The notes beneath the pieces are model-generated. The model did no database searches and was not told where the DNA came from. It saw only the letters and a list, made by a program, of their open reading frames with translations. A stretch of 64,000 bases of DNA from contig NZ_SORE01000011.1 in NCBI RefSeq assembly GCF_004366595.1, forward strand, positions 1 through 64,000, in the 5' to 3' direction. Shown here piece after piece: positions 16,349 to 25,014 of the stretch. Each line of letters begins with the position of its first letter. Within the stretch, counting starts at the first letter, position 1. Both the position numbers and the translations under genes were made by a program. This stretch comes from Paraburkholderia rhizosphaerae (GTDB lineage Bacteria > Pseudomonadota > Gammaproteobacteria > Burkholderiales > Burkholderiaceae).

Positions 16349-18054
16349 TGCTCGACGGACTGAACCCGCAGCAGCGCGAGGTCGTTGAGTCGCGCCGGCC
16401 CTGCCTGGCCATCGCCTGCCCGGGCGCAGGCAAGACGAAGACGATTGCCGCCAAGGCCGCCTGGCTGCTGTCGCAGCCGAAAGCCATCGTTGGCGCAGTC
16501 ACCTTCAGCAAGGATGCTGCCGCCGAGCTGCGCGATCGCATCCTCGCGCTTGCCGGCGCCGATGCGAAGCGCAGGCTGCTCGCCGGCACCTTCCACTCCC
16601 TTGCGTTCCGGCAACTGGGCGGCGGTACCGGCCGCAAGCGCGACATCGCGTCCGATGGCGATCGCGCGGGCCTCATCGCGCGTGTGCTCGCCGAGCGTGG
16701 CCTGACATGGAAGGTCGAGGAGGTGATTCCCCTCATCGAGCGGGTCAAGACCAACTTCGGCCGGGTCGACGCGGGCACGACAGAAGCGGAGATCTATCAC
16801 GCGTATCAGGAGGCGCTCGCGCGCAACGGCAAGATCGATTTTCAGGACATGCTGCGGCTTTCCGTCGAGGGCATGGAGGCGGGCGACATCGAGCCCTACG
16901 CCGTCACCGATCTGCTCGTTGACGAGTTCCAGGACACCGATCCGCTGCAGTACCGCTGGGTCGAACTGCATGCGCGCGCGGGCGCGACCGTCACGGTGGT
17001 AGGCGACGACGACCAGAGCATTTACGGATTCCGCTCTGCGCTCGGCGTGCGCGGCATGGAAAGTTTCGCCTCGACCTTCGAGGCGCAGCGCATCGTGCTG
17101 GGCAGCAATTACCGGTGCCGCGACGAGATACTGTCCGCAGCCGACCGCGTCATCCGGAACAATGTCGACCGGATATCCAAGCTGCTGCATGCGGAGCGCG
17201 GCGGGGGCGGTGCGGTCTCGGGTCTTCGGTTCGAGGACGAGTATGCCGACGCGGTGGCGGCAATCGAGGCCATGCAGCCACGGCTTGCGGCCGGCCAGTC
17301 ATGCGCGATTCTCGCGCGCACCAACCGCATTCTGGACCCACTCGAAGCGGTGTGCCAGTCGCACGGCGTGTCGTATTTCCGCGCGTCCGGGTACTCGGTC
17401 CTGAACCGGCCGCAGGGCGCGCTATTGTGCAACCTGCTCGAAATCGTGCAGGGCGCGAAAGACAACGGGCTGGATGCGGTGCTCGCTCACATGGGCATGG
17501 GTTCGGACGGTCGGGGCAGCCTGCACCGCGCGATGGGGCCGACGCTTGTCCAGAAGCAGAAGAAGGATCTCGTCGCGCTCGGGCTGACTGACGAGACTGC
17601 GACCGCGTACCGGAACTTCATGAAGCGTCTCGCCGAATGGCAGGAACTGTGCGGCCGCCAGTTCTACTCGCTTGCACTCGAAGGTGTGCGTGAGTGGATG
17701 CTGTCGTATGCAAAGGCCGAGGCGGCGATCCGTGCGATCCAGGCCACCTATGACGTGATATCCCGGCTTAACGGCCCTTTTACCGAGCGCATCGAATTTC
17801 TCAGACGCGATAACAACAAGCCGGTGCCCGGCGCGCTGATTCTCACCACCATGCACAGCTCAAAAGGGCTGGAGTGGGACCACGTATGGATATCGCGGGC
17901 GGAGGAAGGGGTCGTGCCCGACGACAAGAGCCCCGAGTCCGAAGAGCGACGGCTTTTCTATGTGGCGATGACCCGCGCGCGAGAAAGCCTCGTCATGACC
18001 AGCATCAGGAAGCACGCAGTGTCGCGCTTCGTCGTCGAATCGGAGGCCCGCTGA
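16348..18054 (+). CDS. UvrD/Rep-type superfamily 1 DNA helicase
   Basis: A 568-residue 3'-5' helicase. Motif I is CPGAGKTKTI near residue 27, motif II VDEFQDTDPLQYRW near 192, motif III GDDDQSIYGFR near 218, motif V TMHSSKGLEWDHVW near 503, and motif VI RLFYVAMTRARESL near 533. It is shorter than chromosomal UvrD (about 720), mainly in the 1B/2B insertions. The ATG at 16348 overlaps the preceding stop. A role in unwinding during conjugative replication or repair of the element is inferred from location. The gene is convergent with the minus-strand group that begins at 18075. Confidence 0.92.
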   Translation: MLDGLNPQQREVVESRRPCLAIACPGAGKTKTIAAKAAWLLSQPKAIVGAVTFSKDAAAELRDRILALAGADAKRRLLAGTFHSLAFRQLGGGTGRKRDIASDGDRAGLIARVLAERGLTWKVEEVIPLIERVKTNFGRVDAGTTEAEIYHAYQEALARNGKIDFQDMLRLSVEGMEAGDIEPYAVTDLLVDEFQDTDPLQYRWVELHARAGATVTVVGDDDQSIYGFRSALGVRGMESFASTFEAQRIVLGSNYRCRDEILSAADRVIRNNVDRISKLLHAERGGGGAVSGLRFEDEYADAVAAIEAMQPRLAAGQSCAILARTNRILDPLEAVCQSHGVSYFRASGYSVLNRPQGALLCNLLEIVQGAKDNGLDAVLAHMGMGSDGRGSLHRAMGPTLVQKQKKDLVALGLTDETATAYRNFMKRLAEWQELCGRQFYSLALEGVREWMLSYAKAEAAIRAIQATYDVISRLNGPFTERIEFLRRDNNKPVPGALILTTMHSSKGLEWDHVWISRAEEGVVPDDKSPESEERRLFYVAMTRARESLVMTSIRKHAVSRFVVESEAR

Positions 18055-18074
18055 CAACCCGCGGGCTCCAGGCT

Positions 18075-18449
18075 TCAGAGAACCCGCAAATTCGAGAGCA
18101 TGACGTCGCGCATGTTTTGTGACGTCGTCCCGGCCGTTGCGTGAGAGTCAACCGGCGGCGCGAACGCGGCGAGGCAGACCAGCAGCTCCTTCGTTACACC
18201 AATGCCGATACCGAACCCGGCGGCCTCGCTATCCAGAAGCGGGCCGCGCATCAGGACACCGGCCAGGTCGCGAATGCTGCTCACAAGCGCGCGATCCGCA
18301 GCCGTCCACTGTTCTTCCGGCAGCGCGAGCAGTTCCGCTACGCGCTGCGGCATGGCGCGCCGTGTGACCCGGGTCGGGGCGCCACTCGTGGTAGCGGGCT
18401 CGATGGTCACGGTGCCGACAAGCATGTTCCAGAGGTGCTCGGGTTTCAT
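18075..18449 (-). CDS. Unknown protein downstream of bactofilin
   Basis: A 124-residue protein with no signal peptide or obvious membrane helix; two Gly-rich hydrophobic stretches (SEAAGFGIGIGVTKELLVCL) are visible. It is the last gene of a leftward group of four (20440 to 18075), separated by 24 bases from the bactofilin gene, with a GGATCC-type purine-poor leader. I do not recognise the family. Confidence 0.65.
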   Translation of the reverse strand: MKPEHLWNMLVGTVTIEPATTSGAPTRVTRRAMPQRVAELLALPEEQWTAADRALVSSIRDLAGVLMRGPLLDSEAAGFGIGIGVTKELLVCLAAFAPPVDSHATAGTTSQNMRDVMLSNLRVL

Positions 18450-18473
18450 TTTTCAGGATCCTTGCCAGGCGTG

Positions 18474-18941
18474 TCAGTTGTTCGCCGCAGAGAGCGGCAG
18501 ATGCTGGACGTTTGAAGGCGGAACGTCGGCGGGCGCGGCCTTCTCCTTACCGTGAACGGGCGACTGCAGCTTCGCGTCGCCGTCGGCAGCCGGCGCGTCG
18601 ATCGTTAGTTCGCGCGACACGCGCTTGAGCTGGCCGTCGATCGCCGCACGTGGACCGAGCCGTATCGTGCCGCAATAGAAGATGTTGCCCTTCACGCGGC
18701 CGTTGATCTCGAGCGTCGCGCGTGCGCGGATGTCGCCTTCAACGGAGCCGTCGATCCGCACGTGTTCCCCCTGCACGGTGCCCTTGACCATGCCGCCGAG
18801 GCCGACATGCAGCAGTCCGGCATTCGATATCAGGTTGCCGTCAACGATCCCGAAGCTGCTGAGTCCATGATCGAGGATGAGGTCGCCGTGGATGGTTGCA
18901 CCGGCGGCGAGCAACGTCACATTGAGCGTCTGGGTTTTCAT
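18474..18941 (-). CDS. Bactofilin-type polymer-forming protein
   Basis: A 155-residue protein. Residues about 10-110 show the repeating hydrophobic/Gly beta-helix pattern of bactofilins: LLAAGATIHGDLILDHGL, then VDGNLIS, IDGSVEGDIRARATLEI, and NGRVKGNIFYCGTIRLGP. The C-terminal tail (about 115-155) is disordered and Ala/Pro-rich, as usual. Bactofilins self-assemble without nucleotide into filaments that act as membrane-linked scaffolds. It sits 9 bases from a single-pass membrane protein gene, so it may organise a membrane patch, possibly for the transfer machinery. That link is inference. A bactofilin on a conjugative element is not a textbook component. Confidence 0.88.
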   Translation of the reverse strand: MKTQTLNVTLLAAGATIHGDLILDHGLSSFGIVDGNLISNAGLLHVGLGGMVKGTVQGEHVRIDGSVEGDIRARATLEINGRVKGNIFYCGTIRLGPRAAIDGQLKRVSRELTIDAPAADGDAKLQSPVHGKEKAAPADVPPSNVQHLPLSAANN

Positions 18942-18950
18942 GAGTGAGAG

Positions 18951-19748
18951 TTAGAAGAGTTGGACGTCGCCGGACTTGCCGACAGGGTTCGCGGGCTTTG
19001 TGCCGGTTCCCGCGGGCAGGGCCGTGCTCTCGCTGGACGCATCCGGTGGCTCGACCGTACGGTGGTGCACAGGGTGATGGATAGGTTTCTGGATGGGCTT
19101 TGTTGCCGGGATCGAGGGGACTGCGGAAGCTGCCACTTCAGGCGCGTTGCGAGTGACCATCGGTTGAGTCACGGTCGCCGCCGTTGCGGGTGTCGCGATG
19201 CCTTCTGCGGCGGGCGCGACGGCCGCGACCGCAGTGCGGGGTGCGTGAATTGGCGACGCCGCGGCGGTGGCCAGCTCTGCTTGCGATGTCGCGGCCGCGC
19301 GCTGTTCAGTTGCGCGAGGCGCGGGTGCGGCCGATAGCGCTCGCACGTCGACGCTGGACATGGCCGACGGTGGCGCATTCGATGCGCCGATGAAGTCACG
19401 ATCAGTCAGCGGCCGCGCCGGCGCCACATTGACCGGCATGTCCTGCAGGCCTGCTGGTCTGTGGGGCGCTGGGTCCGTATGGAGACTAGCGTGTACCGGC
19501 GCGGAAGTATGAATCACCTGAAAGAGGTGAAGACCACCCAGGGCCGCACCCACAGCAAGCGCCCCGACTCCCAGGCCGATTAGAACGGGCCGCGCAATGC
19601 GGCGCGTTATGCCAGATGTGGCGCGCCGGTCGCCACGATCGGCGGGCGCGGGAAGGGCTGGCATCGCCGCAACCTGCCCGGCAATGTCGATCGTGACAGG
19701 CTGCGACGCGTACTGCGCGTGCAGCGACTGGATTTCACGTAAATCCAT
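18951..19748 (-). CDS. Bitopic membrane protein with Ala/Pro-rich periplasmic domain
   Basis: A 265-residue protein: a short cytoplasmic domain (1-52), one membrane helix (about 53-75, PVLIGLGVGALAVGAALGGLHLF), then a long low-complexity Ala/Pro/Thr region and a His/Lys patch (KPIQKPIHHPVHHRTVEPP) near 220-235. This TonB/VirB10-like topology could span the periplasm, but I see no VirB10 beta-barrel or TonB C-terminal domain. The ATG at 19748 follows the AcaB-like gene by 41 bases. Pairing with a bactofilin suggests a scaffold anchor. Confidence 0.7.
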   Translation of the reverse strand: MDLREIQSLHAQYASQPVTIDIAGQVAAMPALPAPADRGDRRATSGITRRIARPVLIGLGVGALAVGAALGGLHLFQVIHTSAPVHASLHTDPAPHRPAGLQDMPVNVAPARPLTDRDFIGASNAPPSAMSSVDVRALSAAPAPRATEQRAAATSQAELATAAASPIHAPRTAVAAVAPAAEGIATPATAATVTQPMVTRNAPEVAASAVPSIPATKPIQKPIHHPVHHRTVEPPDASSESTALPAGTGTKPANPVGKSGDVQLF

Positions 19749-19789
19749 CGTTCCATCTCCAATGGTGTGGTTGACCGGGGCAGGCGCGT

Positions 19790-20440
19790 TTACCGGTCGC
19801 GGCGCGAGCCGTCGGCGTCGTACTGGTCGTTGTCGGGCAGGCAGACGAAGACGATGTGCCTTATACGCTTCTCTGCGTTGGCGAGAATGTTCTCGCGGTC
19901 CTCTGGCTGGATTTTCTGCGAGAGCAGTGCCTCGATCGTGCGCACGAAGAGGCGGTCGTATTGCGTCAGGCAGCGCACGAGCCGGCCCGCGAGCGGATGC
20001 GTGATCTTCAGTTCGATCACTTCATGCGGTAGCACCAACGGGCGGGCGTTGTGCTTTTCGATCCAGGCGATGGCCTTGGTCAGCCATTCGTCCGTTTCGC
20101 GGAATGCCCTGTCCAGCGCCCTGACTTTCCCGCTTCGTGCGACCGTCACCTTCGCGGCGCAGAAGTTGTAGTCCGAGCGGATGAAGGTGCGCGCGAACTG
20201 CGAGCTGTACTCGAGCAGCGTGCTGGCGTCGGAATTCGGGATGATCCGCTCAAGACGCGTGTCGCTGATCATCCGGTCGATGGGCTTCAGCCCGGTCGCC
20301 GTCGGGTACGGGGATGCAGCGGCGGGCGGCGGGGTATCGCTCGCTTCGGGCGCAGAGGCGGCTAGCGTGAGTGCGGGACGCGACTCGCCGGGCGGCGACT
20401 CACGCTCCGGATCGGACGGGAGTTCAAGAACGGCGGACAT
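19790..20440 (-). CDS. AcaB / PFL_4669-like ICE protein (DUF1845-type)
   Basis: A 216-residue protein, first gene of the leftward group. Residues 1-50 are disordered and Pro/Ala-rich. The rest contains THPLAGRLVRCLTQYDRLFV and a helical stretch ending in EKRIRHIVFVCLPD, the layout of the AcaB / PFL_4669 family, some of which are ribbon-helix type regulators of transfer genes. The ATG at 20440 faces a divergent intergenic region of 624 bases shared with the plus-strand DNA-maintenance array, so it may control both sides. Assignment is by pattern memory and moderately secure. Confidence 0.75.
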   Translation of the reverse strand: MSAVLELPSDPERESPPGESRPALTLAASAPEASDTPPPAAASPYPTATGLKPIDRMISDTRLERIIPNSDASTLLEYSSQFARTFIRSDYNFCAAKVTVARSGKVRALDRAFRETDEWLTKAIAWIEKHNARPLVLPHEVIELKITHPLAGRLVRCLTQYDRLFVRTIEALLSQKIQPEDRENILANAEKRIRHIVFVCLPDNDQYDADGSRRDR

Positions 20441-20578
20441 GGTTTTTTTCGGGTGTGGTCTCTCTCCCGATCATTGTGTGTGAAGTACCGCACACAGGTT
20501 GACCCGAAAGCTACGCTGAATTCGACAGCTTTCCGGGATTCACCACGGCGTTTTTCGGCAATACTGAATCCATTCCCG

Positions 20579-20591
20579 GCGTCACTGACGC
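20579..20591. promoter_or_regulatory. Palindromic operator candidate GCGTCA-N-TGACGC, copy 1
   Basis: Perfect 6-bp arms around one base, followed by ATCGA. The same 18-base context recurs at 24905-24922 with one change, and a half-copy lies near 28810. Confidence 0.5.
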
Positions 20592-20996
20592 ATCGACCTC
20601 GACTCTGTAGCCCGGAGTCCATCTTCTGTACAAGCCGTGCCCTTGAGCATGCTCCGACCAGCCGGCAACTGGTGTGGAATCTTCTGCTGATGAGCGCCTC
20701 GCCCGCGCTCCCCATCTTTCAGTCATGAAACTCGCTGCTGGCCGCTCTCATGAGCGCCGTGGCATCGTTTGAGCCCGGATATTCGGGTGTCTCTCTCCAG
20801 ACCCATCCGGGTAAAACGATCGTAGTGGACTGATCCGTGATCCTGCGGCGGAATGAATTTTCCGAAAATGGGCTGTTGCGCAGCGTGACCATGCTGCGCG
20901 AGGGCGATCTCCCGCCCTCGTATCTGAGCCTTGCGGCTCCCTGAGCGCCACGTCCCCGGAAGGGACGTGGCGCCCGGGTCATTTCAACCGAATCCA

Positions 20997-21032
20997 GAAA
21001 GCGCGTTCCTCAACCGGGACGCGCTTTTTTTT
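20997..21032 (+). terminator. Hairpin with T run in the leader of the 21065 gene
   Basis: AAAGCGCGTTCC pairs imperfectly with GGGACGCGCTTT around TCAACC, followed by eight T. It lies 33 bases before the GTG at 21065, so it is either an attenuator or an insulating terminator. Confidence 0.7.
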
Positions 21033-21064
21033 CGTCCGTTGTCTTTTCTCAACCGGAGGTATCC

Positions 21065-21331
21065 GTGCTTCCTGATCGTCTTGATGAGCGTATTGCCGAA
21101 ACGATCCGCAACCGTCTCGAGCGCGAGCGCGCGCGGGTCGACACCGCATCGCCCGCATGGCGTGAGCGGTGCGAGGTCGCAACGGTTGCCATGCTCGGTG
21201 ACCCCGAGCGGCGCGTCTTTCTTTCACACGTTGCCACGAACCGCGGAGACGCGGCCGCAAACGGTCTGCAGCAGTCCGCAGATCAGATGCGCACGGCAGC
21301 CATTTTTATCCTGCGAGGTAACCTGCAATGA
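21065..21331 (+). CDS. Small plasmid/phage-type protein, unknown function
   Basis: An 88-residue protein. GTG start with a strong GGAGG at 21055-21059. The central stretch WRERCEVATVAMLGDPERRVFL and the following helix resemble small proteins common beside phage and plasmid replication genes (DUF7696-like, from memory). The stop overlaps the next start by 4 bases (ATGA), so it is coupled to the recombination-directionality-factor-like gene. Confidence 0.7.
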   Translation: MLPDRLDERIAETIRNRLERERARVDTASPAWRERCEVATVAMLGDPERRVFLSHVATNRGDAAANGLQQSADQMRTAAIFILRGNLQ

Positions 21332-22704
21332 CAGCTGTAATGACGTTGCCCGATGCTGCTCCCCGCAGCATCGTTGAAGAGCGGGCGATGCGCCCACCGA
21401 CCATCGGCCGCATCCGGCCTGGCATCAAGGTGCTGAAGTCCAGCGCCCGTGAAAACGCGAAAGCCGCAAACCTGTACCAGACGATGGTCGCTGGCGGATC
21501 TTCGTTTGACGACATCGCGAAAGCGATCGAGTCACAGTGCAGGATCAGGGATGCACTGGTGCCGAAGAACGTGCCGTACTTCACGTGCCGCCGCTCCGAC
21601 TTCACCAGTCCGGACGTCGCCGACGAGATTCTGCGGCTGTATGGCGAGGATCGTGGCGACGGGATAAAACTCTATCGCTTCCCGGTGCTGTTCGCGTTCA
21701 ACGACTGGATGAGCAATCTGCCCAACCAGATGGCCGCATGGGGTGCGACGGGCCGCAAGTACTTCTCGGAATATGGCCCGGACGGCACGCGCTACTGCAA
21801 GACATACGCGAAGATCGAACGCGATCCGCGTGCGCAGCGCGCAAAGCGCCACTTCGGCGGCCGCACCGTGATCTTCCGGCAGGACGATTCGATTCCCGAT
21901 GGCGTGTGCGATCCCGAGCAGTGTCCGCAGTATCAGTCGCGCCAGTGCAACCTGTCCGCGAGCTTCATCTTCGCGGTACCGGACATCAAGGGCCTGGGCC
22001 TGATCGAACTGCCGACCAACTCGATCTACGTGCTGCAGAAGGCGTATGCCGCGATGCAGACCGTGCTGCTTGCACGCGGCAAGCTGACCGGTACGCGCTT
22101 CATGCTGTCCAAGCGCGAGTTCGATATCACCCGCATCAACGAAGGCGGCGAGGCAGTGCGGCAGAAGCAGATGCTCACGGTGCTGGACGCCGAGATTGAT
22201 ATCGGCGCGCTGCTCGACGGTGCCGAAGATCCGGCACCGGCGCTTGAATCGGCGAATGCTGCTGTTGCGATGATCGAAACGGGCGGCAACGTCCATGCGC
22301 TGCATGCCGACGACGCACAACCGCAAGTCGATCAGCATGCTGGCGGCTCTGCGGAGAGCGGCGCAGATGGCTCACCCGACCCGGACGCCCCGCAATCGCA
22401 CGGCCTGGCTGGTCCGCTGATGGAGAGGGTGATGGCGGATCTGGCCGACGGCGGCACACGACCGGAGTCGCTCGACGAGAAACGGCACCGCATGTCGGAT
22501 CTGCTGCAACGGCTTGGGCTGAACGCCGAAGATCGCCAGCAGGGCTTTCGCGTCTATGCACATTCGACGTATGGCCGCGGTTGGGCTGAGCGTGCGAAGG
22601 ACGTGGACAGCATGAACGAGCGGCTCAAACAGGCTCTGACCGATCCAGCGAAACTCGACGGTGAAATCAATGCGGCGACGCAGGCCGTGCTCTTCAGCGA
22701 CTAG
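21328..22704 (+). CDS. Recombination directionality factor-like / metal-binding protein
   Basis: A 458-residue protein. The middle part carries a cysteine cluster (GVCDPEQCPQYQSRQCNLSA, near residues 190-212), then FIFAVPDIKGLGLIELPTNS and a long helix; this matches gp3-like recombination directionality factors (proteins of phiC31 gp3 type) often annotated as hydrolase or metal-binding protein in Burkholderia plasmids. In phage these proteins reverse serine-integrase direction; on plasmids their job is unknown, and no serine integrase is seen in this window. Residues about 290-385 are disordered and acidic. Translationally coupled to the gene before. Confidence 0.75.
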   Translation: MTAVMTLPDAAPRSIVEERAMRPPTIGRIRPGIKVLKSSARENAKAANLYQTMVAGGSSFDDIAKAIESQCRIRDALVPKNVPYFTCRRSDFTSPDVADEILRLYGEDRGDGIKLYRFPVLFAFNDWMSNLPNQMAAWGATGRKYFSEYGPDGTRYCKTYAKIERDPRAQRAKRHFGGRTVIFRQDDSIPDGVCDPEQCPQYQSRQCNLSASFIFAVPDIKGLGLIELPTNSIYVLQKAYAAMQTVLLARGKLTGTRFMLSKREFDITRINEGGEAVRQKQMLTVLDAEIDIGALLDGAEDPAPALESANAAVAMIETGGNVHALHADDAQPQVDQHAGGSAESGADGSPDPDAPQSHGLAGPLMERVMADLADGGTRPESLDEKRHRMSDLLQRLGLNAEDRQQGFRVYAHSTYGRGWAERAKDVDSMNERLKQALTDPAKLDGEINAATQAVLFSD

Positions 22705-22720
22705 CGATTGACGCCTGAAC

Positions 22721-22748
22721 CCAGCCCCCCGGGGCTGGCGTTCCTTTT
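22721..22748 (+). terminator. Leader hairpin before the NADAR gene
   Basis: CCAGCCCC / GGGGCTGG with a two-base tip, then CGTTCCTTTT. Sits between the stop at 22704 and the ATG at 22859. Confidence 0.6.
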
Positions 22749-22858
22749 CCCGCGAGAACATTTCAGCAAGGCCGCTTGCTCAAGTGTTTTCGACAGCGCC
22801 ACTGCGCATCGAATCCAGCCCGCTTCAGCGGCCATTTCTTTTCTTATGGAGTCGTCCG

Positions 22859-23344
22859 ATGCGAAAGGTCGGCAATGTCACCGCGTTTTTCGGCGCGGAC
22901 GATGTACTCAGCAACTGGCATCCGTGCCGGTTCGTCTACCACGGTGTCGCCTTTACGAGTGTCGAACAGTTCATGATGTTTGCTAAGGCGAAGCTCTTCA
23001 ACAATGACGTATCGGCGAAAAAGATCCTCGATGCGCGCGATCCGATGACCCAGAAGGCTATCGGCCGCCAGGTCGCCGGATTCGATCTGACGTTGTGGGA
23101 AGCACGCCGCGAATTGATCGTCTACGTTGGCTGTCGCGAGAAGTTCGCGCAGAACCCTGGCATGCGCTCAATGCTGCTCGCCACTGCGCCGACGCAACTG
23201 GTCGAAGCAAGTCCCTACGACCTGATCTGGGGCGTGGGGATCGGCGTGCATGATTCGCGCATTGGCGACGCGCGCCACTGGCGCGGCATGAACCTGCTCG
23301 GCAAGACGCTGATGCGGGTGCGTGACGCGCTATCGCATACCTGA
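22859..23344 (+). CDS. NADAR family protein (YbiA-like N-glycosidase)
   Basis: A 161-residue protein. The ATG at 22859 follows GGAG by 8 bases; an upstream extension is non-coding leader. The family signature is clear: FFGADDVLSNWHPCRFVYHGV, FTSVEQFMMFAKAKLF, the KAIGRQV motif, WEARRELIVYVGCREKFAQNP, LLATAPTQLVEASPYDLIWGVG, and WRGMNLLGKTLMRVRD. YbiA-type enzymes hydrolyse the N-glycosidic bond of riboflavin intermediates, and NADAR members remove ADP-ribose from modified bases or process NAD-derived ADP-ribose. On a mobile element such an enzyme could repair ADP-ribosylated DNA or take part in an NAD-based defence or counter-defence. Which of these applies is not visible. Confidence 0.92.
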   Translation: MRKVGNVTAFFGADDVLSNWHPCRFVYHGVAFTSVEQFMMFAKAKLFNNDVSAKKILDARDPMTQKAIGRQVAGFDLTLWEARRELIVYVGCREKFAQNPGMRSMLLATAPTQLVEASPYDLIWGVGIGVHDSRIGDARHWRGMNLLGKTLMRVRDALSHT

Positions 23345-23352
23345 TTTTTTAA

Positions 23353-23412
23353 GCCGCCCGACAAGGGCGTCCAACCCTGACTGGCTGCCTGCGGGCGGCC
23401 TTTTGCTTTTAT
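23353..23412 (+). terminator. Leader hairpin before the SbcD gene
   Basis: GCCGCCCG (23353-23360) pairs with CGGGCGGC (23392-23399), followed by CTTTTGCTTTT and the GGAGG of the next gene. Confidence 0.65.
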
Positions 23413-23423
23413 GGAGGCGAATC

Positions 23424-24806
23424 TTGAAGATCGCACATTTCTCTGACCTGCATTACTCGCCGGAACGCCTCGCCGAAGCAGACCGTTGCTTCGCTTTCGC
23501 TGTTGACGACGCCGTGCAACGCGAGGCGCGCGTCGCGGTGATTTCGGGCGACTCGACCGATCACCGGCTCGATGCCCATTCGCCTGCGCTCAACGCGCTC
23601 GCGCGGCGCGTCCATCGTCTCGCGGAAGACATGCCCGTACTGATGCTGCAGGGCACGTTCTCGCACGAACCGCCCGGCACGCTCAGCAATTTCGCGCTGA
23701 TGGGCGATACGTACCCGGTGTTCATCGCCGATCGCGTGCAACAGGTCGCGCTCGTCGATGACCAGTTCTTCGCCTCGGAAGGCCCTCTGTTTTCGCCGCT
23801 CGAGCTCGACCAGGTGGTGCGAGACATGCGCCCGGGCGTCGTGTTCACGTGCCTGCCGACCGTCAACAAGGGCAACCTTGCGGCGAGCGTCGGCGCGGTT
23901 GCGGCTGGAACCGAACTCGGTGACGTGCTCGCGTCGTATCTCGCCGCCGCTGGCCGCGTGAACCTCCAGTTCCGCGCTGCCGGGATTGCAACGGTGGGCG
24001 TCTCGCACGGCACGGTGAACGGCTGCTCGACCGAGCACGGCGTGATCATGGCCGGCTTCGATCATGAGTTCTCGCTCGGTGCGCTGTTCGATGCGCAGTG
24101 CAGCGCGTTCATGCTCGGTCATATCCACAAAAGCCAGTACTGGGAGCGCGAGGGCAGGCGTGTCGCGTACCCAGGCTCGATTGGCCGGTTTCACTACGGC
24201 GAAGAGGGCGACAAGGGCTATCTGATGTGGGACGTGCAGACGGACGCCGCTGATTCGGAACTGGTTCCGACGCCTTCGCGGCAGATGGTCAGCATCGAGT
24301 TCGACGGCCCGCCCGACATGAACAAGCTCGCCGCGCTCGCCGCGGACACGCATGACAAGTTCGTGCGCGTGCGCTGGCAGGTCGACGAGGAGCATCGCCA
24401 GCTGGTCGACCGCGATGCGATCGCAACGCTGTTCGCCGGCTCGGAAGGCCTGAAGCTCGAAGGCCGCGTGCTGCCGGTGGTGCGCAGTCGCGCCCAGGGC
24501 ATCAGTCTGGAAAGCACGGTGGAAGGCAAGGTCGCGCGCTGGTGCGAACTGGCGAGTGTCGAGGCGGAACCCGTCGTTGAGCGCCTGCAGCTGCTCGACT
24601 CGGGAGACGCGGAAGCGATCGCGGCCGCCGTGCTGTCGCGCATCGATCTGATGCCTGACGCTCGATCGCTGGCAGTCGCGATTACCGACGGTGTGCCTGT
24701 CGTCCAGCCTGCGGCGCCCGAACCTGTCGCGCCGATGTCTGCTGATGTGCCGTCGGTTCCACCGCCGCTCGCGTGGCTGACGGACGATCTTTTTGCGGCT
24801 ACCTGA
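23424..24806 (+). CDS. sbcD: SbcD/Mre11-type nuclease subunit
   Basis: A 460-residue metallophosphoesterase. The start is TTG at 23424, justified by GGAGG at 23413-23417 and by the first conserved motif beginning at residue 3 (IAHFSDLHYS). Further motifs: SGDSTDHR (metal site 2), LQGTFSHEPPG in place of the usual GNHD, and GHIHKSQYWE (GHxH). The C-terminal third (about 290-460) is an extended capping region with an Ala/Pro tail. With the downstream SbcC-like ATPase it would form an Mre11-Rad50-type complex that opens hairpins and protein-blocked ends. Spacing to sbcC includes one small gene. The altered GNHD motif is unusual and may change activity. Confidence 0.85.
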   Translation: MKIAHFSDLHYSPERLAEADRCFAFAVDDAVQREARVAVISGDSTDHRLDAHSPALNALARRVHRLAEDMPVLMLQGTFSHEPPGTLSNFALMGDTYPVFIADRVQQVALVDDQFFASEGPLFSPLELDQVVRDMRPGVVFTCLPTVNKGNLAASVGAVAAGTELGDVLASYLAAAGRVNLQFRAAGIATVGVSHGTVNGCSTEHGVIMAGFDHEFSLGALFDAQCSAFMLGHIHKSQYWEREGRRVAYPGSIGRFHYGEEGDKGYLMWDVQTDAADSELVPTPSRQMVSIEFDGPPDMNKLAALAADTHDKFVRVRWQVDEEHRQLVDRDAIATLFAGSEGLKLEGRVLPVVRSRAQGISLESTVEGKVARWCELASVEAEPVVERLQLLDSGDAEAIAAAVLSRIDLMPDARSLAVAITDGVPVVQPAAPEPVAPMSADVPSVPPPLAWLTDDLFAAT

Positions 24807-24848
24807 AGCCGCCTTCGGGGGAGTGGCCAGCAATGGCGCTCCCGCGCG

Positions 24849-24917
24849 GAACACAGTCGTGTTCCGATAGCGCGCTAAGTGCGTTATCGGAACAAGATTC
24901 ACCCGCGTCATTGACGC
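24849..24917. promoter_or_regulatory. Paired hairpins and second GCGTCA-N-TGACGC operator
   Basis: A small inverted repeat (GAACAC / GTGTTC, about 24849-24864), a larger one (GTTCCGATA 24861-24869 with TATCGGAAC 24885-24893), and the palindrome GCGTCATTGACGC at 24905-24917, homologous to 20579-20591. This lies in the 209-base gap between sbcD and the gene at 25015. Probable promoter/operator region. Confidence 0.5.
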
Positions 24918-25014
24918 ATCGATAGCAGTTCGCAGCATCCATTGTTTTATTTAACCCTGGCGGGGAGAGATCCCTCCCGGGGACGCACTCCGCCCTTTTT
25001 CACGGAGTGTGATC

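Larger units (their letters stand above)
20441..21064. other. Divergent 624-base intergenic region
   Basis: No convincing gene. It holds an AGCTTTCCGGG half-site near 20527-20537 related to the 35-bp repeat, an inverted repeat GCGTCA-C-TGACGC at 20579-20591 that recurs at 24905-24917, a strong hairpin (GCGCCACGTCCC / GGACGTGGCGC, about 20946-20973), and a terminator-like hairpin at 20997-21032. It probably carries promoters for the leftward AcaB-like group and the rightward array. Confidence 0.6.
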
